Counted from the first letter of the stretch, positions 1 to 8,674 are shown. The stretch is 64,000 nt of DNA from Deltaproteobacteria bacterium (GCA_020635195.1 JACKAG010000001.1:248001-312000), one strand, 5' to 3'. The notes: generated from the letters alone by a model not told the origin. Made by a program: numbers and translations.

Positions 1-302
1 ATCAGCTTGCTGAACTGACCGAAGGACATGAACTGGAAATTCTCAGAATCCGCTATGATCGCGGTCATCATCCGGGTCTTTTTTCGCAGGGGGGAGCCGA
101 AGAACTGAGCGCTCTTGCACCGGCGGATGTCTTCTCTCGCTGTCTTTTGGCCCATCAGGTGTCAGAGGAGGACCGGGTGCTTTTAGAGGCATGTTTCGGG
201 GATATTCTCCTTTCTATAGATGAAGAGGATGGAAGCGCGGATGAAGATCCTCTGGCTCAGGCTCAGAAACCTGAACTCCCTACAGGGGGAGTGGTGCATT
301 GA
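1..302 (+). CDS. sbcD: SbcD nuclease subunit, C-terminal end (5' truncated by window)
   Basis: An open frame enters the window (first full codon at base 3) and stops at TGA 300-302, giving about 99 residues. It is acidic towards the end. The identification rests mainly on context: it sits directly upstream of, and overlaps by 62 bp, an unmistakable sbcC, and SbcC's partner nuclease SbcD is normally encoded there. The catalytic metallophosphoesterase part lies outside the window, so only the capping-domain tail is visible. The long overlap suggests translational coupling so that the SbcCD complex subunits are made together. The assignment of this fragment to SbcD is an inference. Confidence 0.75.
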   Translation, partial: QLAELTEGHELEILRIRYDRGHHPGLFSQGGAEELSALAPADVFSRCLLAHQVSEEDRVLLEACFGDILLSIDEEDGSADEDPLAQAQKPELPTGGVVH

Positions 303-3300
303 CTTTACCCATCAGGACTATACAGCGGATGGAATTTTTGCCTTAACAGGCCCTACAGGCTCCGGAAAAAGCACGATACTGGATGCGATTTCCCTTGCTC
401 TTTATGGGCAGACACCTCGTCTTGGCAGGATATCAAAAAGCAGCAATGAGATCATGAGCCGGCAGTCTGGCGACTGTCTGGCCGAGCTGGTCTTCAGTAA
501 TGGAAAGGGGCGATTTCGCTGTCAGTGGGCTCAGCATCGGAGCAGACATAAGCCGGGAGCTCGTCTTGCAGAGGCCTCCCATGAGATTTCCGATGATCTG
601 ACGGGGCAGCTGATTGAGAGCCGCAAGAGTAAGGTTGTTGCCAGACTTACGGAAATCAGTGGTCTGTCTCCGGATCAGTTCAGCCGTGCCGTTCTCTTAG
701 CTCAGGGGGGCTTTGACCTTTTTCTGCGTTCGGATGCTGAACAGAAATCAAAGGTCCTGGAGCAGATTACCGGAACAGAGATTTATTCAGAAATTTCCCG
801 CAGGGCTTTTATCAGGGCCAGAGACGAGGGTCAGAAGCTGAAGGAGCTGACTCAGGCGCTTGGTGCTCAGGATGACTTTAGTCCGGAACTGTGTCAGACC
901 CGGAAGGCAGAACTGATAGTCCTGCAGGAGCAGGATTTACAGCTCCGGAACCGTCTCGCAGAACTCAGAAAAACTCTGGACTGTATCCGTCAGTCAGAAG
1001 AATTAAAACTTCGGCTTCATGAGCTAAAAGAGGCTCTTGAGGCAGCAAAACAGGAGCTTTTTGATTTTGCTCCTGAGCAGAAAAAACTGACATCCGCTCT
1101 GGCAGCCCTGACACTCGCAGAGCCTTATCATGAGTTGTGTCAGCTGAGATCTCAGCTCAGGCAGAATCAACAGGCCCTTGGAGAGCAGGAAGCAGAGCAG
1201 GAGACTGCTGAGGAAGAGCTGGCGGCGCTTGCAGAATCCCTGCGGCAGGCCCGCACGGATCTTTGCGGTGCCCGTAAACAACTGGATGAGGGATCTTTGC
1301 TGTTCGGACAGATTCGCCGGATTGAACAGGAGCTTGTGCGGCTGAGGGAGGAAGAAGAAGAGCAGGAGCAGAACTGTGAACATGCCAGGCGAGAAAAAGT
1401 AATACTTCAGGATCTGCGGGAGCAGCTTCAGGAAGAGCAGGCAACTCTGCTCAGAGAGATACATCAGGCAGAAGAATTCCCGGAAGCTGATGGGTTGCGT
1501 GGTGAAATGACTGCAACACTCCCGGCACTCTTTGAGAATCTCTGTGAAACCCGCAGACAGTTGCGTGTCCGGCTGAAAGAGAGTCAGGCTCTGGAACAGA
1601 GTGCGGCACAGGGTCTTGCTGCTCATCAGTCTGTGCTGTCCCCCCTCAGAGAGTGCGTTTCGAAAACAGAAGAAGAGATTGCAGAGCAGAAACAGGCTCT
1701 GATAAAGCTCCGCTCTGAGCGTATGACTCTTCTTGATGGTGCATCTCTGCGTGAAAAACGTGAAGAGCTCAGACAGGCGCAGGTCCTCAGGGCAAGAATG
1801 GAGCGCCTGGAAGATCTGCGGGGGGAACTGACAGATGGGCAGCCATGTTTTTTATGTGGTGCAGTGGAGCATCCTTTCTGTCAGCCTGTATCCAGGGTTT
1901 CTGAAGCCGCTAATGAAACAGAAGACCTTAGTCGGCTTATTCAGACTGCTGAAAGCATGGAGGAAGGCATTGAAAAAAGTGAGAGCCGGATGCGGGATCT
2001 GGAGCAGTTGTTTGCGGACTCTCTGAAGAACATGTCCTGCAGAGAGTCAGAAGTTGCGAAATTTCAGCTGATGCTTCAGCAGGCCAGAGCTCAGTCCGGA
2101 CATCTTCAGCTTCAGCTGACACACACTGAGCCTGAATTTCGTGCCGTTCTACGACAGGTTGGAATTCCGGAGATCTGTGATGAACAGGAGGAGAGACTGA
2201 GAGGAGATTTTTTTCAGAAGCTGAAGCTTCGGGAGGAGCTCTGGAATAGTCTGGAAAAAAAGCGGAAGAAGCTTCCTTTGTTACAGGAACAGGAACAGGA
2301 CTGTCTGCTTCAAAAGAAACAGATGGAAACCAGTTGGCAGATCGCCTCAAGTGTACTTGAGAAAATACGGAAAAGTCAGGCTGATTTGTTGCAGGTTGTG
2401 AAAGAGTTGCGGGAAAAGGCAGCGCCGGAACTGGCAACTCTGTGCTCTGATCAGGCTGCGGAACGGTTGCAGGAGAGTTTCAGGTATCATGAAGAGCACG
2501 AGGCGTCGCTTCGGATAGAATATGAAGGAAAAACAAAAGAAATAGCAGCCATCAAAGGGGCTGTCAGCATCCTGCAGAAGCAGATAAAAAGACAGAGCGA
2601 GCGGGAAGGCCGTTTGTCCTGTGATCTGAAGTCGAGGATGACAACTCTTGGTTTTATGACAGAAACAGATTACCTGGCTTCAGGGATGACTGCGGAAGAG
2701 ATGAGTAAAGTCCGTGAGACAGAAGCCCTTCTGATGAAAAAAGAACATGAAATAGAAGTCCGGATAAAAGAAACTGAAAAACAACAGCAGAGCGTGCAGG
2801 ATTCTGTCAGAGATTTACGTTCTGAAGATCTTCTGGAGGAAGAAGCAGAAAAACAGCAGGGGCAGCTTGAAACCCTGCAAAAACAAATGACGGCACTGTC
2901 GTATGAGTTGCTCCGCTCTGAAGAAGAAAAGAAAAAACGACAGAAGATGGAAGTCAGGTTGACTCAGCAAAGGGAAGAAGCTCTGCAATGGGATAAGCTG
3001 AATCGTCTGATTGGTTCTGCGGATGGCAGAAAATTCCGAAGCTTTGCTCAGGGGCTGACCTTCGATTGTGTCATTACATATGCAAATCAGCAGCTCAGGA
3101 AAATTTCTGACCGTTATCAGCTGCTGAGGGATGCTGAAATTCCTCTGGAACTGAATGTGATTGATCTCTTTCAGGGTGGTGAAGTGCGCCCCATCAGAAA
3201 CCTTTCCGGAGGGGAAACGTTTCTGATCAGCCTTGCTCTGGCTCTGGGTTTATCGGGTATGAATAGCCGGAATGTCAGAGTGGATTCTCTTTTTCTTGAT

Positions 3301-3525
3301 GAAGGTTTTGGTACTCTGGATGAGGATGCCCTTGAATCGGCTCTTCAGGCCCTGGCCGACCTGCGTCATGAAGGGAAGCTGATAGGGGTGATTTCTCATA
3401 TGGATGCAATCAAAGAGCGGATTCCTACGAGAATTTCAGTCACTCCCATCAGTGGGGGGCGTAGTAAAATTGCAGGCCCTGGGGTCAGGGAACTGGGGCA
3501 ATCATTGAGTGATTCTGATCAGTGA
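241..3525 (+). CDS. sbcC: SbcC, ATPase subunit of the SbcCD DNA hairpin nuclease
   Basis: SMC-like ATPase of 1094 residues that with SbcD cleaves DNA hairpins and protein-blocked ends. The start at 241 is chosen over an upstream ATG at 220 because the protein then opens with MKILWLRLRNLNSLQGEW, which matches the start of known SbcC proteins. A Walker A motif (GPTGSGKST, about residues 37-45) is followed by a long charged coiled coil. A zinc-hook CFLC lies at 536-539, near the middle as expected, followed by the returning coil. The ABC signature LSGGE is near 987 and Walker B (FLDEGFGTLD) near 1016. Length and domain order are those of a complete protein. It overlaps the sbcD tail. A short repeat begins two bases after the stop codon. 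Confidence 0.97.
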   Translation: MKILWLRLRNLNSLQGEWCIDFTHQDYTADGIFALTGPTGSGKSTILDAISLALYGQTPRLGRISKSSNEIMSRQSGDCLAELVFSNGKGRFRCQWAQHRSRHKPGARLAEASHEISDDLTGQLIESRKSKVVARLTEISGLSPDQFSRAVLLAQGGFDLFLRSDAEQKSKVLEQITGTEIYSEISRRAFIRARDEGQKLKELTQALGAQDDFSPELCQTRKAELIVLQEQDLQLRNRLAELRKTLDCIRQSEELKLRLHELKEALEAAKQELFDFAPEQKKLTSALAALTLAEPYHELCQLRSQLRQNQQALGEQEAEQETAEEELAALAESLRQARTDLCGARKQLDEGSLLFGQIRRIEQELVRLREEEEEQEQNCEHARREKVILQDLREQLQEEQATLLREIHQAEEFPEADGLRGEMTATLPALFENLCETRRQLRVRLKESQALEQSAAQGLAAHQSVLSPLRECVSKTEEEIAEQKQALIKLRSERMTLLDGASLREKREELRQAQVLRARMERLEDLRGELTDGQPCFLCGAVEHPFCQPVSRVSEAANETEDLSRLIQTAESMEEGIEKSESRMRDLEQLFADSLKNMSCRESEVAKFQLMLQQARAQSGHLQLQLTHTEPEFRAVLRQVGIPEICDEQEERLRGDFFQKLKLREELWNSLEKKRKKLPLLQEQEQDCLLQKKQMETSWQIASSVLEKIRKSQADLLQVVKELREKAAPELATLCSDQAAERLQESFRYHEEHEASLRIEYEGKTKEIAAIKGAVSILQKQIKRQSEREGRLSCDLKSRMTTLGFMTETDYLASGMTAEEMSKVRETEALLMKKEHEIEVRIKETEKQQQSVQDSVRDLRSEDLLEEEAEKQQGQLETLQKQMTALSYELLRSEEEKKKRQKMEVRLTQQREEALQWDKLNRLIGSADGRKFRSFAQGLTFDCVITYANQQLRKISDRYQLLRDAEIPLELNVIDLFQGGEVRPIRNLSGGETFLISLALALGLSGMNSRNVRVDSLFLDEGFGTLDEDALESALQALADLRHEGKLIGVISHMDAIKERIPTRISVTPISGGRSKIAGPGVRELGQSLSDSDQ

Positions 3526-3526
3526 G

Positions 3527-3558
3527 CTATAGATGTCCGGAAAAGTAATCTGGATTTT
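3527..3558 (+). repeat. Short direct repeat, copy 1, upstream of ankyrin gene
   Basis: About 32 bp directly after the sbcC stop match 4606-4638 with only a few differences; the shared core is gaaaagtaatctggat preceded by gtcc. The two copies lie on either side of the ankyrin gene and of the IS66-end-like sequence, bounding a segment of about 1.08 kb. Confidence 0.7.
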
Positions 3559-3681
3559 CTTTCTTCAGTCATTTCTTTTATAGAAGTGGTTGAGACTTTT
3601 CCTGCGGTTTGGTATGTTCCCTGGCCTTGTGCGTAAAGAAATTTAGATAACAAGTCATCCGATCAGGGAAAGTATCACAAC

Positions 3682-4383
3682 ATGAGAATATTATTATTAA
3701 GTTTGTTTTTGCTTTTTAGTAACAATCTGGCCATGGGATGGGAACCCTACCCAGGTGATGTCCCTCTTATCACTGCTGCACAAAATGGTCGTCTGGACGC
3801 TGTCAGGCTTCTTATCGCAGCTGGTGCGGATGTGGATAAGGTAGATAATGAGGGCCATACCCCCCTCAGTCGGGCAGTACTGGAGGGCCACAAAAATATT
3901 GTAGAGCTTCTTATCTCAGTTGCTGCGGATGTGGATAAGGTTGACAAATGGGGGCGGTCTCCCCTCTTTCATGCAGCAGTGCAGGATGGTCGTAGAGATA
4001 TCGTAGAGCTTCTTATCTCAGCTGATGCGGATGTGGATAAGGCTGACAATTATGGCAGTACGACCCTCAGTCTGGCAGTACTAAAGGGCTACAAAAATAT
4101 TGTAGAGCTTCTTATTGCAGCTGGTGCGGATGTAGATAAGGCAGATAATGATGGCGAGACTCCTCTTCACTGGGCAGCGCTGAAGGGACGTACAGCAATT
4201 GCAGAGCTTCTTATTGCAGCTGGTGCGGATGTGAATAAGGCTAACAAGAATGGACAGCCTCCCATTCTTTGGGCAAGGGACTTCGGATGTTGCGAGGAGA
4301 TCGTAACTCTTCTGGAACAACATATAAATCACACCCCTTGTTCTTTACCATCCAAACGCAAAAAATATGACCAAACACAATAA
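3682..4383 (+). CDS. Secreted ankyrin-repeat protein (small)
   Basis: A 233-residue protein with an N-terminal signal peptide (positively charged start, leucine-rich core, about 19 residues) followed by about six ankyrin repeats of 33 residues. Repeats carry the usual G-x-TPL/PLF and VELLIxAGADVDKxD consensus. Ankyrin repeats mediate protein-protein contacts; exported ones in bacteria are often directed at host proteins or act in the periplasm, and nothing here decides which. The start context (cacaacATGAGA) resembles the starts of the two larger ankyrin genes near 23 kb, so the three appear to be a paralogous family. The repeats are near-identical at DNA level (gctggtgcggatgt recurs), which suggests recent repeat expansion. 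The gene lies between short direct repeats. Confidence 0.85.
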   Translation: MRILLLSLFLLFSNNLAMGWEPYPGDVPLITAAQNGRLDAVRLLIAAGADVDKVDNEGHTPLSRAVLEGHKNIVELLISVAADVDKVDKWGRSPLFHAAVQDGRRDIVELLISADADVDKADNYGSTTLSLAVLKGYKNIVELLIAAGADVDKADNDGETPLHWAALKGRTAIAELLIAAGADVNKANKNGQPPILWARDFGCCEEIVTLLEQHINHTPCSLPSKRKKYDQTQ

Positions 4384-4389
4384 AAATAC

Positions 4390-4612
4390 GGAAAAATCTT
4401 TGTTTTCGAAGTTTTCTGCGTATTTCATTTCTTAGGTGACTGAGTATAGGCAAGCGTTTTATTCCAGCACTGATCATTCAAAAACCGTGCGATATTGATT
4501 TTTAAAGTCAGAAATTGGGACAGTATCTGTGTCGAAAAAACTCTATGACAGCTCAGCAATATCGGTCAATCTAAAGCCATCCCTTGCTTATATATTGACC
4601 TTTGACTTATAG
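4390..4612 (-). mobile_element. Diverged remnant of the right end of an IS66-family element
   Basis: Read on the minus strand, this sequence aligns over about 200 bp with 47870-48075, the non-coding end upstream of tnpC in the IS66-family element at 45602-48082. Shared blocks include cacctaagaaatgaaatacg, aagtcaaaggtcaatatata and cagatactgt-ccaatttctga. No transposase remains here. The match decays before the terminal inverted repeat. This makes it an old IS scar immediately downstream of the ankyrin gene. Confidence 0.7.
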
Positions 4613-4702
4613 ACGTCCAGAAAAGTAATCTGGATTTGCCTGTGCCGATGGCTTATTTCAAAACGAATAAACAGTGAGAGAGTCCATATTACTTTTCTGG
4701 AT
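4606..4702. repeat. Short direct repeat copy 2 (4606-4638) and inverted copy 3 (4683-4702)
   Basis: 4606-4638 repeats the sequence found after sbcC (3527-3558). At 4683-4702 the same core appears inverted (attacttttctgga against tccagaaaagtaat). The inverted pair could form a hairpin around a 45-bp loop or mark the ends of a lost small element. No gene is visible between 4612 and 4802. Confidence 0.6.
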
Positions 4703-4801
4703 CACGATAGGGCTACCGCGAGATACCTCGGCTATCAGAGGCCTCTCGGGTCGGATTTCAACTGACTTTGGGACGACATCAGGTTTGTAACTGGCACAGA
4801 G

Positions 4802-5278
4802 TTATTTAACGGTTGCTTTAAGAGTTGAGATATCAATCTTCTTCATCGTCAGCATCGCCTCAAATGCGCGCTTTGCTTGGCTGTGATCAGCGCTGGTCGT
4901 AAGATCGAGTAACAATTTTGGAGTTATCTGCCAGGAGAATCCCCAACGATCCTTGCACCATCCACAGGCGCTTTCCACACCGCCATTGCTGATGATGGCA
5001 TCCCAGTAACGGTCAGTTTCCTCTTGGCTATCTGTAACGATCATGAAACTGACAGACTCGTTAGGCTTAAAATTCGGTCCGCCGTTTAGGCCAACAAATT
5101 TACGTCCGAGCACTGTAAACTCTACAGTAAGTTCACTCCCTTCTTTGCCACCAGGAAAATCACCAGGCGCTACATTCACTCGTCCAATATTGCTATTGGG
5201 AAACGTAGCTTCATAGAATTTCGCAGCTTTACTCGCTTCTCCGTGGTCAAACCAGACACAAGTAATAAGTTCAGTCAT
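4802..5278 (-). CDS. VOC (glyoxalase/PhnB-like) superfamily protein
   Basis: A 158-residue protein of the vicinal-oxygen-chelate fold, closest by eye to PhnB-like '3-demethylubiquinone methyltransferase-like' proteins. The N-terminus reads [20 protein letters not shown], a typical first beta-alpha unit of these proteins. The middle has [19 protein letters not shown] and the late segment [15 protein letters not shown], both characteristic. Family members bind small molecules and often a metal, but the substrate cannot be read from sequence. The start has a purine-rich site (gaaaggat) just upstream. It is the first of two minus-strand genes lying between mobile-element scars and may be acquired. 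Confidence 0.85.
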   Translation of the reverse strand: MTELITCVWFDHGEASKAAKFYEATFPNSNIGRVNVAPGDFPGGKEGSELTVEFTVLGRKFVGLNGGPNFKPNESVSFMIVTDSQEETDRYWDAIISNGGVESACGWCKDRWGFSWQITPKLLLDLTTSADHSQAKRAFEAMLTMKKIDISTLKATVK

Positions 5279-5323
5279 AGGCTATCCTTTCTTTGTTGTT
5301 GGCTTCACGCGCATGTTTTACTA

Positions 5324-5926
5324 CTATTCAAATACTTTCGATGTCGCTTTAATATAAGCATTGATCTTTTGTTGTGTCATTTTCTTTTGATTCGAGATCT
5401 TCCATCTTACTGAAGGATGTTCTTTTATTTTCTGATCTCTGACGAGCGACCAATCCGGTTCGTCAGAAACAAAACTAATTAAGAATTTCTTATCATCATT
5501 TGTCAGAATTCGACCTAACTCCTTCGCTAACCTTGCTCTATAGGACTCAGGTTCTTTCAGTGCAACCTTGTCCTGTGTCATGTTTAGAAATTCTTCATTA
5601 TATTCTCGCTTAATATCATTGAAATTTGGGTTTAATAGCTCGTTAATTGGCCTGTTATGTGAGATCAAATAATAAATAAATGAATCCTTTACCTCGACTG
5701 TGATTCCCTCATTATCAAATAAATATTTAATATCATAAAGATCCCTGGGATGTTGGCGATCAAGAGAGGCGCATATTTTACCGGCATATACATCCGCAAA
5801 ATTCAAACAATGAGCTGTGACAGACTTTTCAAACTCATCCGCAGCTTTTTTAGCAAGTTCCACATTATGTGTTGGAAACAAACAACTGTTAAACCATTTC
5901 TTGTTTAAAATCAAGTCTAATTTCAT
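5324..5926 (-). pseudogene. Truncated AbiEii-family toxin (C-terminal part only)
   Basis: The 200-residue frame contains DVYAGKICASLDRQHPRDLYDIKYL, the AbiEii core, and aligns through to its end with the AbiEii reconstructed at 52222-55688 (QHPRDL-D-IK-L--NEGIT, then WxL-[RK], SV[RK]W at the C-terminus). The N-terminal nucleotidyltransferase half with the GGTA and D-x-D motifs is missing, so it should not be catalytically active. No AbiEi antitoxin lies next to it. The only start available, at 5926, falls inside a perfect palindrome and supplies a few foreign residues. It is probably a decayed remnant of a second AbiE system. Confidence 0.8.
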
Positions 5927-5961
5927 CAGTTAAGCTGATGAAATTAGACTTGATTTTAAAC
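5903..5961. repeat. Perfect 27-bp-arm palindrome at the broken end of the AbiEii fragment
   Basis: Arms 5903-5929 and 5935-5961 are exact reverse complements around a 5-base loop (ttaag). The arm contains the start codon of the AbiEii fragment. It may be a strong hairpin (terminator-like but without a clear U tract) or the fold-back junction left by the deletion that removed the toxin's 5' half. Confidence 0.85.
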
Positions 5962-6160
5962 TGAGCATAGTTGGATTGATTTGATCGTTGATAATATATA
6001 ACAGGTGATGACTAAGTTCGCGCTTCTCTGGTCGTTCTCCTCTTTATTTGTGAGATAATATTCATTGTAAAGAAAGCCTGAAGTCTTACAGATCTGATGT
6101 GTTTTTTTCTCAGGGATTCCCCGATCTCTTCCGATGCATCTTACCAGGGAGGATTTTATT

Positions 6161-6610
6161 ATGAGGCGCTTTGATCTTGTTTTTTTGCTGTTAACATGGT
6201 TGCTTACCTCCTGTGGACTGCAAAAAAGTAAATATACAGATTATGAGGGAAATGCTCAGTCGCAGACCGCAAGTGGAGAAGAGGCTGCTTCGGAGACAGA
6301 AGGGACGTCAGGGAGCACAGCAACAGACACAGCATCGTCTTGTCCGACCGCTCTGGCTGCATTTGTCGAACAGATATCCCGTCCTCTGGAAGTCTGTTCT
6401 GCCTGTCATCTGAGTACAGCCATTGGTGGATCTGTGCTGAAAAGCAATGATGACGCTTATAATCGCTCTGTTTTGCTTCATTATGACCAGTCGGAAGATG
6501 GATCAACTTTGTACAGTAAGATCACGGGTAGTCATGGTGGCGGAAATCAGAGCAGCGTTTTAAGTCAGGAGGCACTGGCTTTATGGAAGGCTGCTGAATC
6601 CGGATGTTGA
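6161..6610 (+). CDS. Small lipoprotein with a c-type heme motif
   Basis: A 149-residue protein. The start at 6161 is preferred because a ggagg ribosome site lies at 6148-6152. The N-terminus is a lipoprotein signal with lipobox LTSC (Cys18), so it should be membrane-anchored outside the cytoplasm. A Ser/Thr/Glu/Ala-rich linker follows, then a compact domain with CSACH (Cys79, Cys82, His83), the covalent heme attachment motif of c-type cytochromes. No distal methionine ligand is obvious. The most likely role is a monoheme electron carrier or a cytochrome-like domain of unknown function. It is convergent with the chemotaxis gene that ends one base downstream. Confidence 0.7.
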   Translation: MRRFDLVFLLLTWLLTSCGLQKSKYTDYEGNAQSQTASGEEAASETEGTSGSTATDTASSCPTALAAFVEQISRPLEVCSACHLSTAIGGSVLKSNDDAYNRSVLLHYDQSEDGSTLYSKITGSHGGGNQSSVLSQEALALWKAAESGC

Positions 6611-7273
6611 TTATTCCGGAACCGGGAAGAGGCGTTGGAAGATCTCTTTTTCCTGTTCGCTGGTATAGAGACGGTACGTGTATTTCAGCAGGTTTTTTCT
6701 GAACATATCGACCTCTGACAGAGTAAATCTTTCCCGAAATCCTGTCAGAATATATGCCAGGCCAACTTTCAGAGCATGTACACTCAGCAGAAGATGCTCC
6801 AGTTTCTGACGGATGACATCATCATTGGAAAGAGCAGAGATCATTTTGTATATGATACTGCTGATCTCTGAGTCCAGAGTACTCAGAGCTTCCATCTGCT
6901 TGGAAAAACGCTCTCCGAACTGACGTAGATCTTTGGTTTCTTTTCTGGATTCCTCATCTTTTTTTGTGGAACCATGACATAGCTGATCCCAGGCCTCATT
7001 GACCAGAGCATCCACGGAACCCTGAATGCTGGAAACAAACGCATTGGTGTCATCGTCAGGGCTCAGGTATGTTTCTTCTAAAAATTTTTCTGCTGTTTTT
7101 GATTCGGTTTCAATTTCCGAAGACAGATGCTGAAGATTATCCATCACCTGGCTGAGAGCATGCTCCATCATCTGTTGGGTTGCAATGAGCTGTAATTCAA
7201 TCACTTCGGAATACTGGTTGATGAATTGTACAAACTCACGATTGGCAGTGAGCTCTCCATGACCATCACCCAT
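6611..7273 (-). CDS. Helical CheZ-like protein, paralogue 1
   Basis: A 220-residue, almost wholly helical acidic protein, not a recognised standard family by eye. It is a paralogue of the protein at 7788-8378: both start with a segment reading EF-x2-F-[IL] then LEFQL/IELQLIATQ, have a charged low-complexity middle, then FS-x-[QH]M-x-[AS]L, and share A-L-S-x-D-D-x5-KL/RL. The last element contains D-V-I-R-Q (Asp152, Gln156), the D-x3-Q spacing of the CheZ active motif. With cheY lying between the paralogues, a role in binding or dephosphorylating CheY is a reasonable inference. Alternatives are a cytoplasmic chemotaxis scaffold or a hypothetical coiled-coil protein. Confidence 0.6.
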   Translation of the reverse strand: MGDGHGELTANREFVQFINQYSEVIELQLIATQQMMEHALSQVMDNLQHLSSEIETESKTAEKFLEETYLSPDDDTNAFVSSIQGSVDALVNEAWDQLCHGSTKKDEESRKETKDLRQFGERFSKQMEALSTLDSEISSIIYKMISALSNDDVIRQKLEHLLLSVHALKVGLAYILTGFRERFTLSEVDMFRKNLLKYTYRLYTSEQEKEIFQRLFPVPE

Positions 7274-7338
7274 TACAGCTCCTGAATTGAATCGCGGGAC
7301 TCCTGATAAACAAAACGATAACAGATTATTTTTGCGTT

Positions 7339-7707
7339 TTATCCGGCAAGCTTTGTGACGGCCGCAATCAGCTGGTCAGGCTCAAAAGGCTTCACCAGCC
7401 AGCCTTTTGCTCCTGCTGCTTTGGCGCGGTTGATCAGGTCTCCGCTTCCTTCGGTTGTGAGCATGATAATAGGAACTTTGTTGATTGCGTCATCTTTTCC
7501 TATTGTTTCGACCATCTCAAGTCCGTCCATATTTGGCATATTGACGTCAGAGATGACCATCGCAATGCCTTCTTCGCTGCGCAGCTTTTCGATGCCACCA
7601 ACACCATCTTCTGCTTCTACAACGACATAGCCTGCTTTACTCAGAGTAAAGCTGACCTGCTGACGGATTGTTCTGGAGTCATCAACAACGAGTATTTTCT
7701 TGCCCAT
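7339..7707 (-). CDS. cheY: CheY-like single-domain response regulator
   Basis: A 122-residue receiver domain with no output domain. All signature residues are present: acidic pair Asp9-Asp10, phospho-acceptor Asp54 (VISDVNMPNMDG), Thr84 and Lys106 (KPF). The lone receiver is the form that, in known chemotaxis systems, binds the flagellar switch when phosphorylated. It sits between two CheZ-like paralogues on the same strand, with 80 bp upstream and 65 bp downstream. No cheA is in view, so the kinase must be elsewhere. Whether this is the motor-binding CheY or another receiver used in the same pathway cannot be decided from the window. Confidence 0.92.
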   Translation of the reverse strand: MGKKILVVDDSRTIRQQVSFTLSKAGYVVVEAEDGVGGIEKLRSEEGIAMVISDVNMPNMDGLEMVETIGKDDAINKVPIIMLTTEGSGDLINRAKAAGAKGWLVKPFEPDQLIAAVTKLAG

Positions 7708-7787
7708 AACCTCACCTCATGAATACACAGTCATTACGCATTATAAGGAACGGATTGTCTGACATCACATATCTGAAATCGGAAAGT

Positions 7788-8378
7788 TCACGGGGAGCCT
7801 TCCTTGTTCTGATAAATTTTCTTAAAAATATTACGTTCATCTTCCATGCTATAAGAATCAAATACTTTTTTCGCCAGATCCTGGTGCATTTTTCTGATCT
7901 CAGCTAACTGGAGAGGGTTATGCATCGTATTCAGTGTGCCTGACAGAGTATCTTTCAGTATCCTGAGCGCATAGTTGACGTGTGCCAGGCGCTGTCCGAC
8001 CATGTCATCGGCAGACAGAGCTCCCATCATTGTGACCAGCAGACCGTGGACCCTGCTATCAAGATTTTCCAGGGAGTCCATATGCGCACTGAACTTTTTG
8101 GATTTCTGAACAGATGTGTCATTTTCTTTATCATTTTTATGATGTTCACTGCTTAATGGAGCCGATTCGTGAGTTTTCTCTCCATGTTTTCGGCTGATTT
8201 CTTCGATGCCTGTCATGACTTCGCTGACCGTTTCAGCCATATGTTTTCGGACATCATTGAGCTGGAATTCCAGCAGATGGGTATAGCTTGTTAAAAATTC
8301 AGTAAATTCTCTGGTTGCCAGATTTCTGTCCTGAGAATTCCACTCTGATTTCACAGATCCCCCTCTGAGGATAGACAT
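7788..8378 (-). CDS. Helical CheZ-like protein, paralogue 2
   Basis: A 196-residue helical protein paralogous to that at 6611-7273 and encoded just upstream of cheY. The shared tail motif reads ALSADDMVGQRLAHV, with D-M-V-G-Q at Asp125-Gln129 matching the D-x3-Q spacing of CheZ. The central stretch (residues 65-95) is hydrophilic low-complexity sequence. It is the first gene of the three-gene minus-strand group and presumably co-transcribed with cheY and paralogue 1. CheY phosphatase or a CheY-binding adaptor is an inference from motif plus position; overall similarity to classical CheZ is weak. Confidence 0.6.
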   Translation of the reverse strand: MSILRGGSVKSEWNSQDRNLATREFTEFLTSYTHLLEFQLNDVRKHMAETVSEVMTGIEEISRKHGEKTHESAPLSSEHHKNDKENDTSVQKSKKFSAHMDSLENLDSRVHGLLVTMMGALSADDMVGQRLAHVNYALRILKDTLSGTLNTMHNPLQLAEIRKMHQDLAKKVFDSYSMEDERNIFKKIYQNKEGSP

Positions 8379-8674
8379 CTACATTAATCATATAATATCA
8401 AATGAATCATCCGGAGGCGTTTCAATCATGGCGCCTTCTACAGACTTCTATCGGATCTTGCCCGCAGAACATGAATTCAGAAAAAAGTCTAAATCTGTTT
8501 TTTTGGGAAGAGAGCAGGGTACAATAATCGGAGATGGGAAGAAGGGGGTGGAAAATAAAAATCAGAAAGCGTAATTGGACTGACAGATGAGAAGACAGTC
8601 CGTAGAATGATGTTCTGCATCCCCGGTTCCATCGCCGGAAAATTCCTCTGAAGAGCGGCATAAAGACTTAAGCT
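8379..8674. other. Divergent intergenic region
   Basis: About 300 bp separate the minus-strand chemotaxis group from the plus-strand helicase. It must hold the promoters of both. No convincing coding sequence, repeat or operator was seen. Confidence 0.5.

Noticed and set aside
1024..1626. 200-codon minus-strand frame within sbcC
   Set aside because: It is the antisense of coiled-coil codons; no start context or family features.
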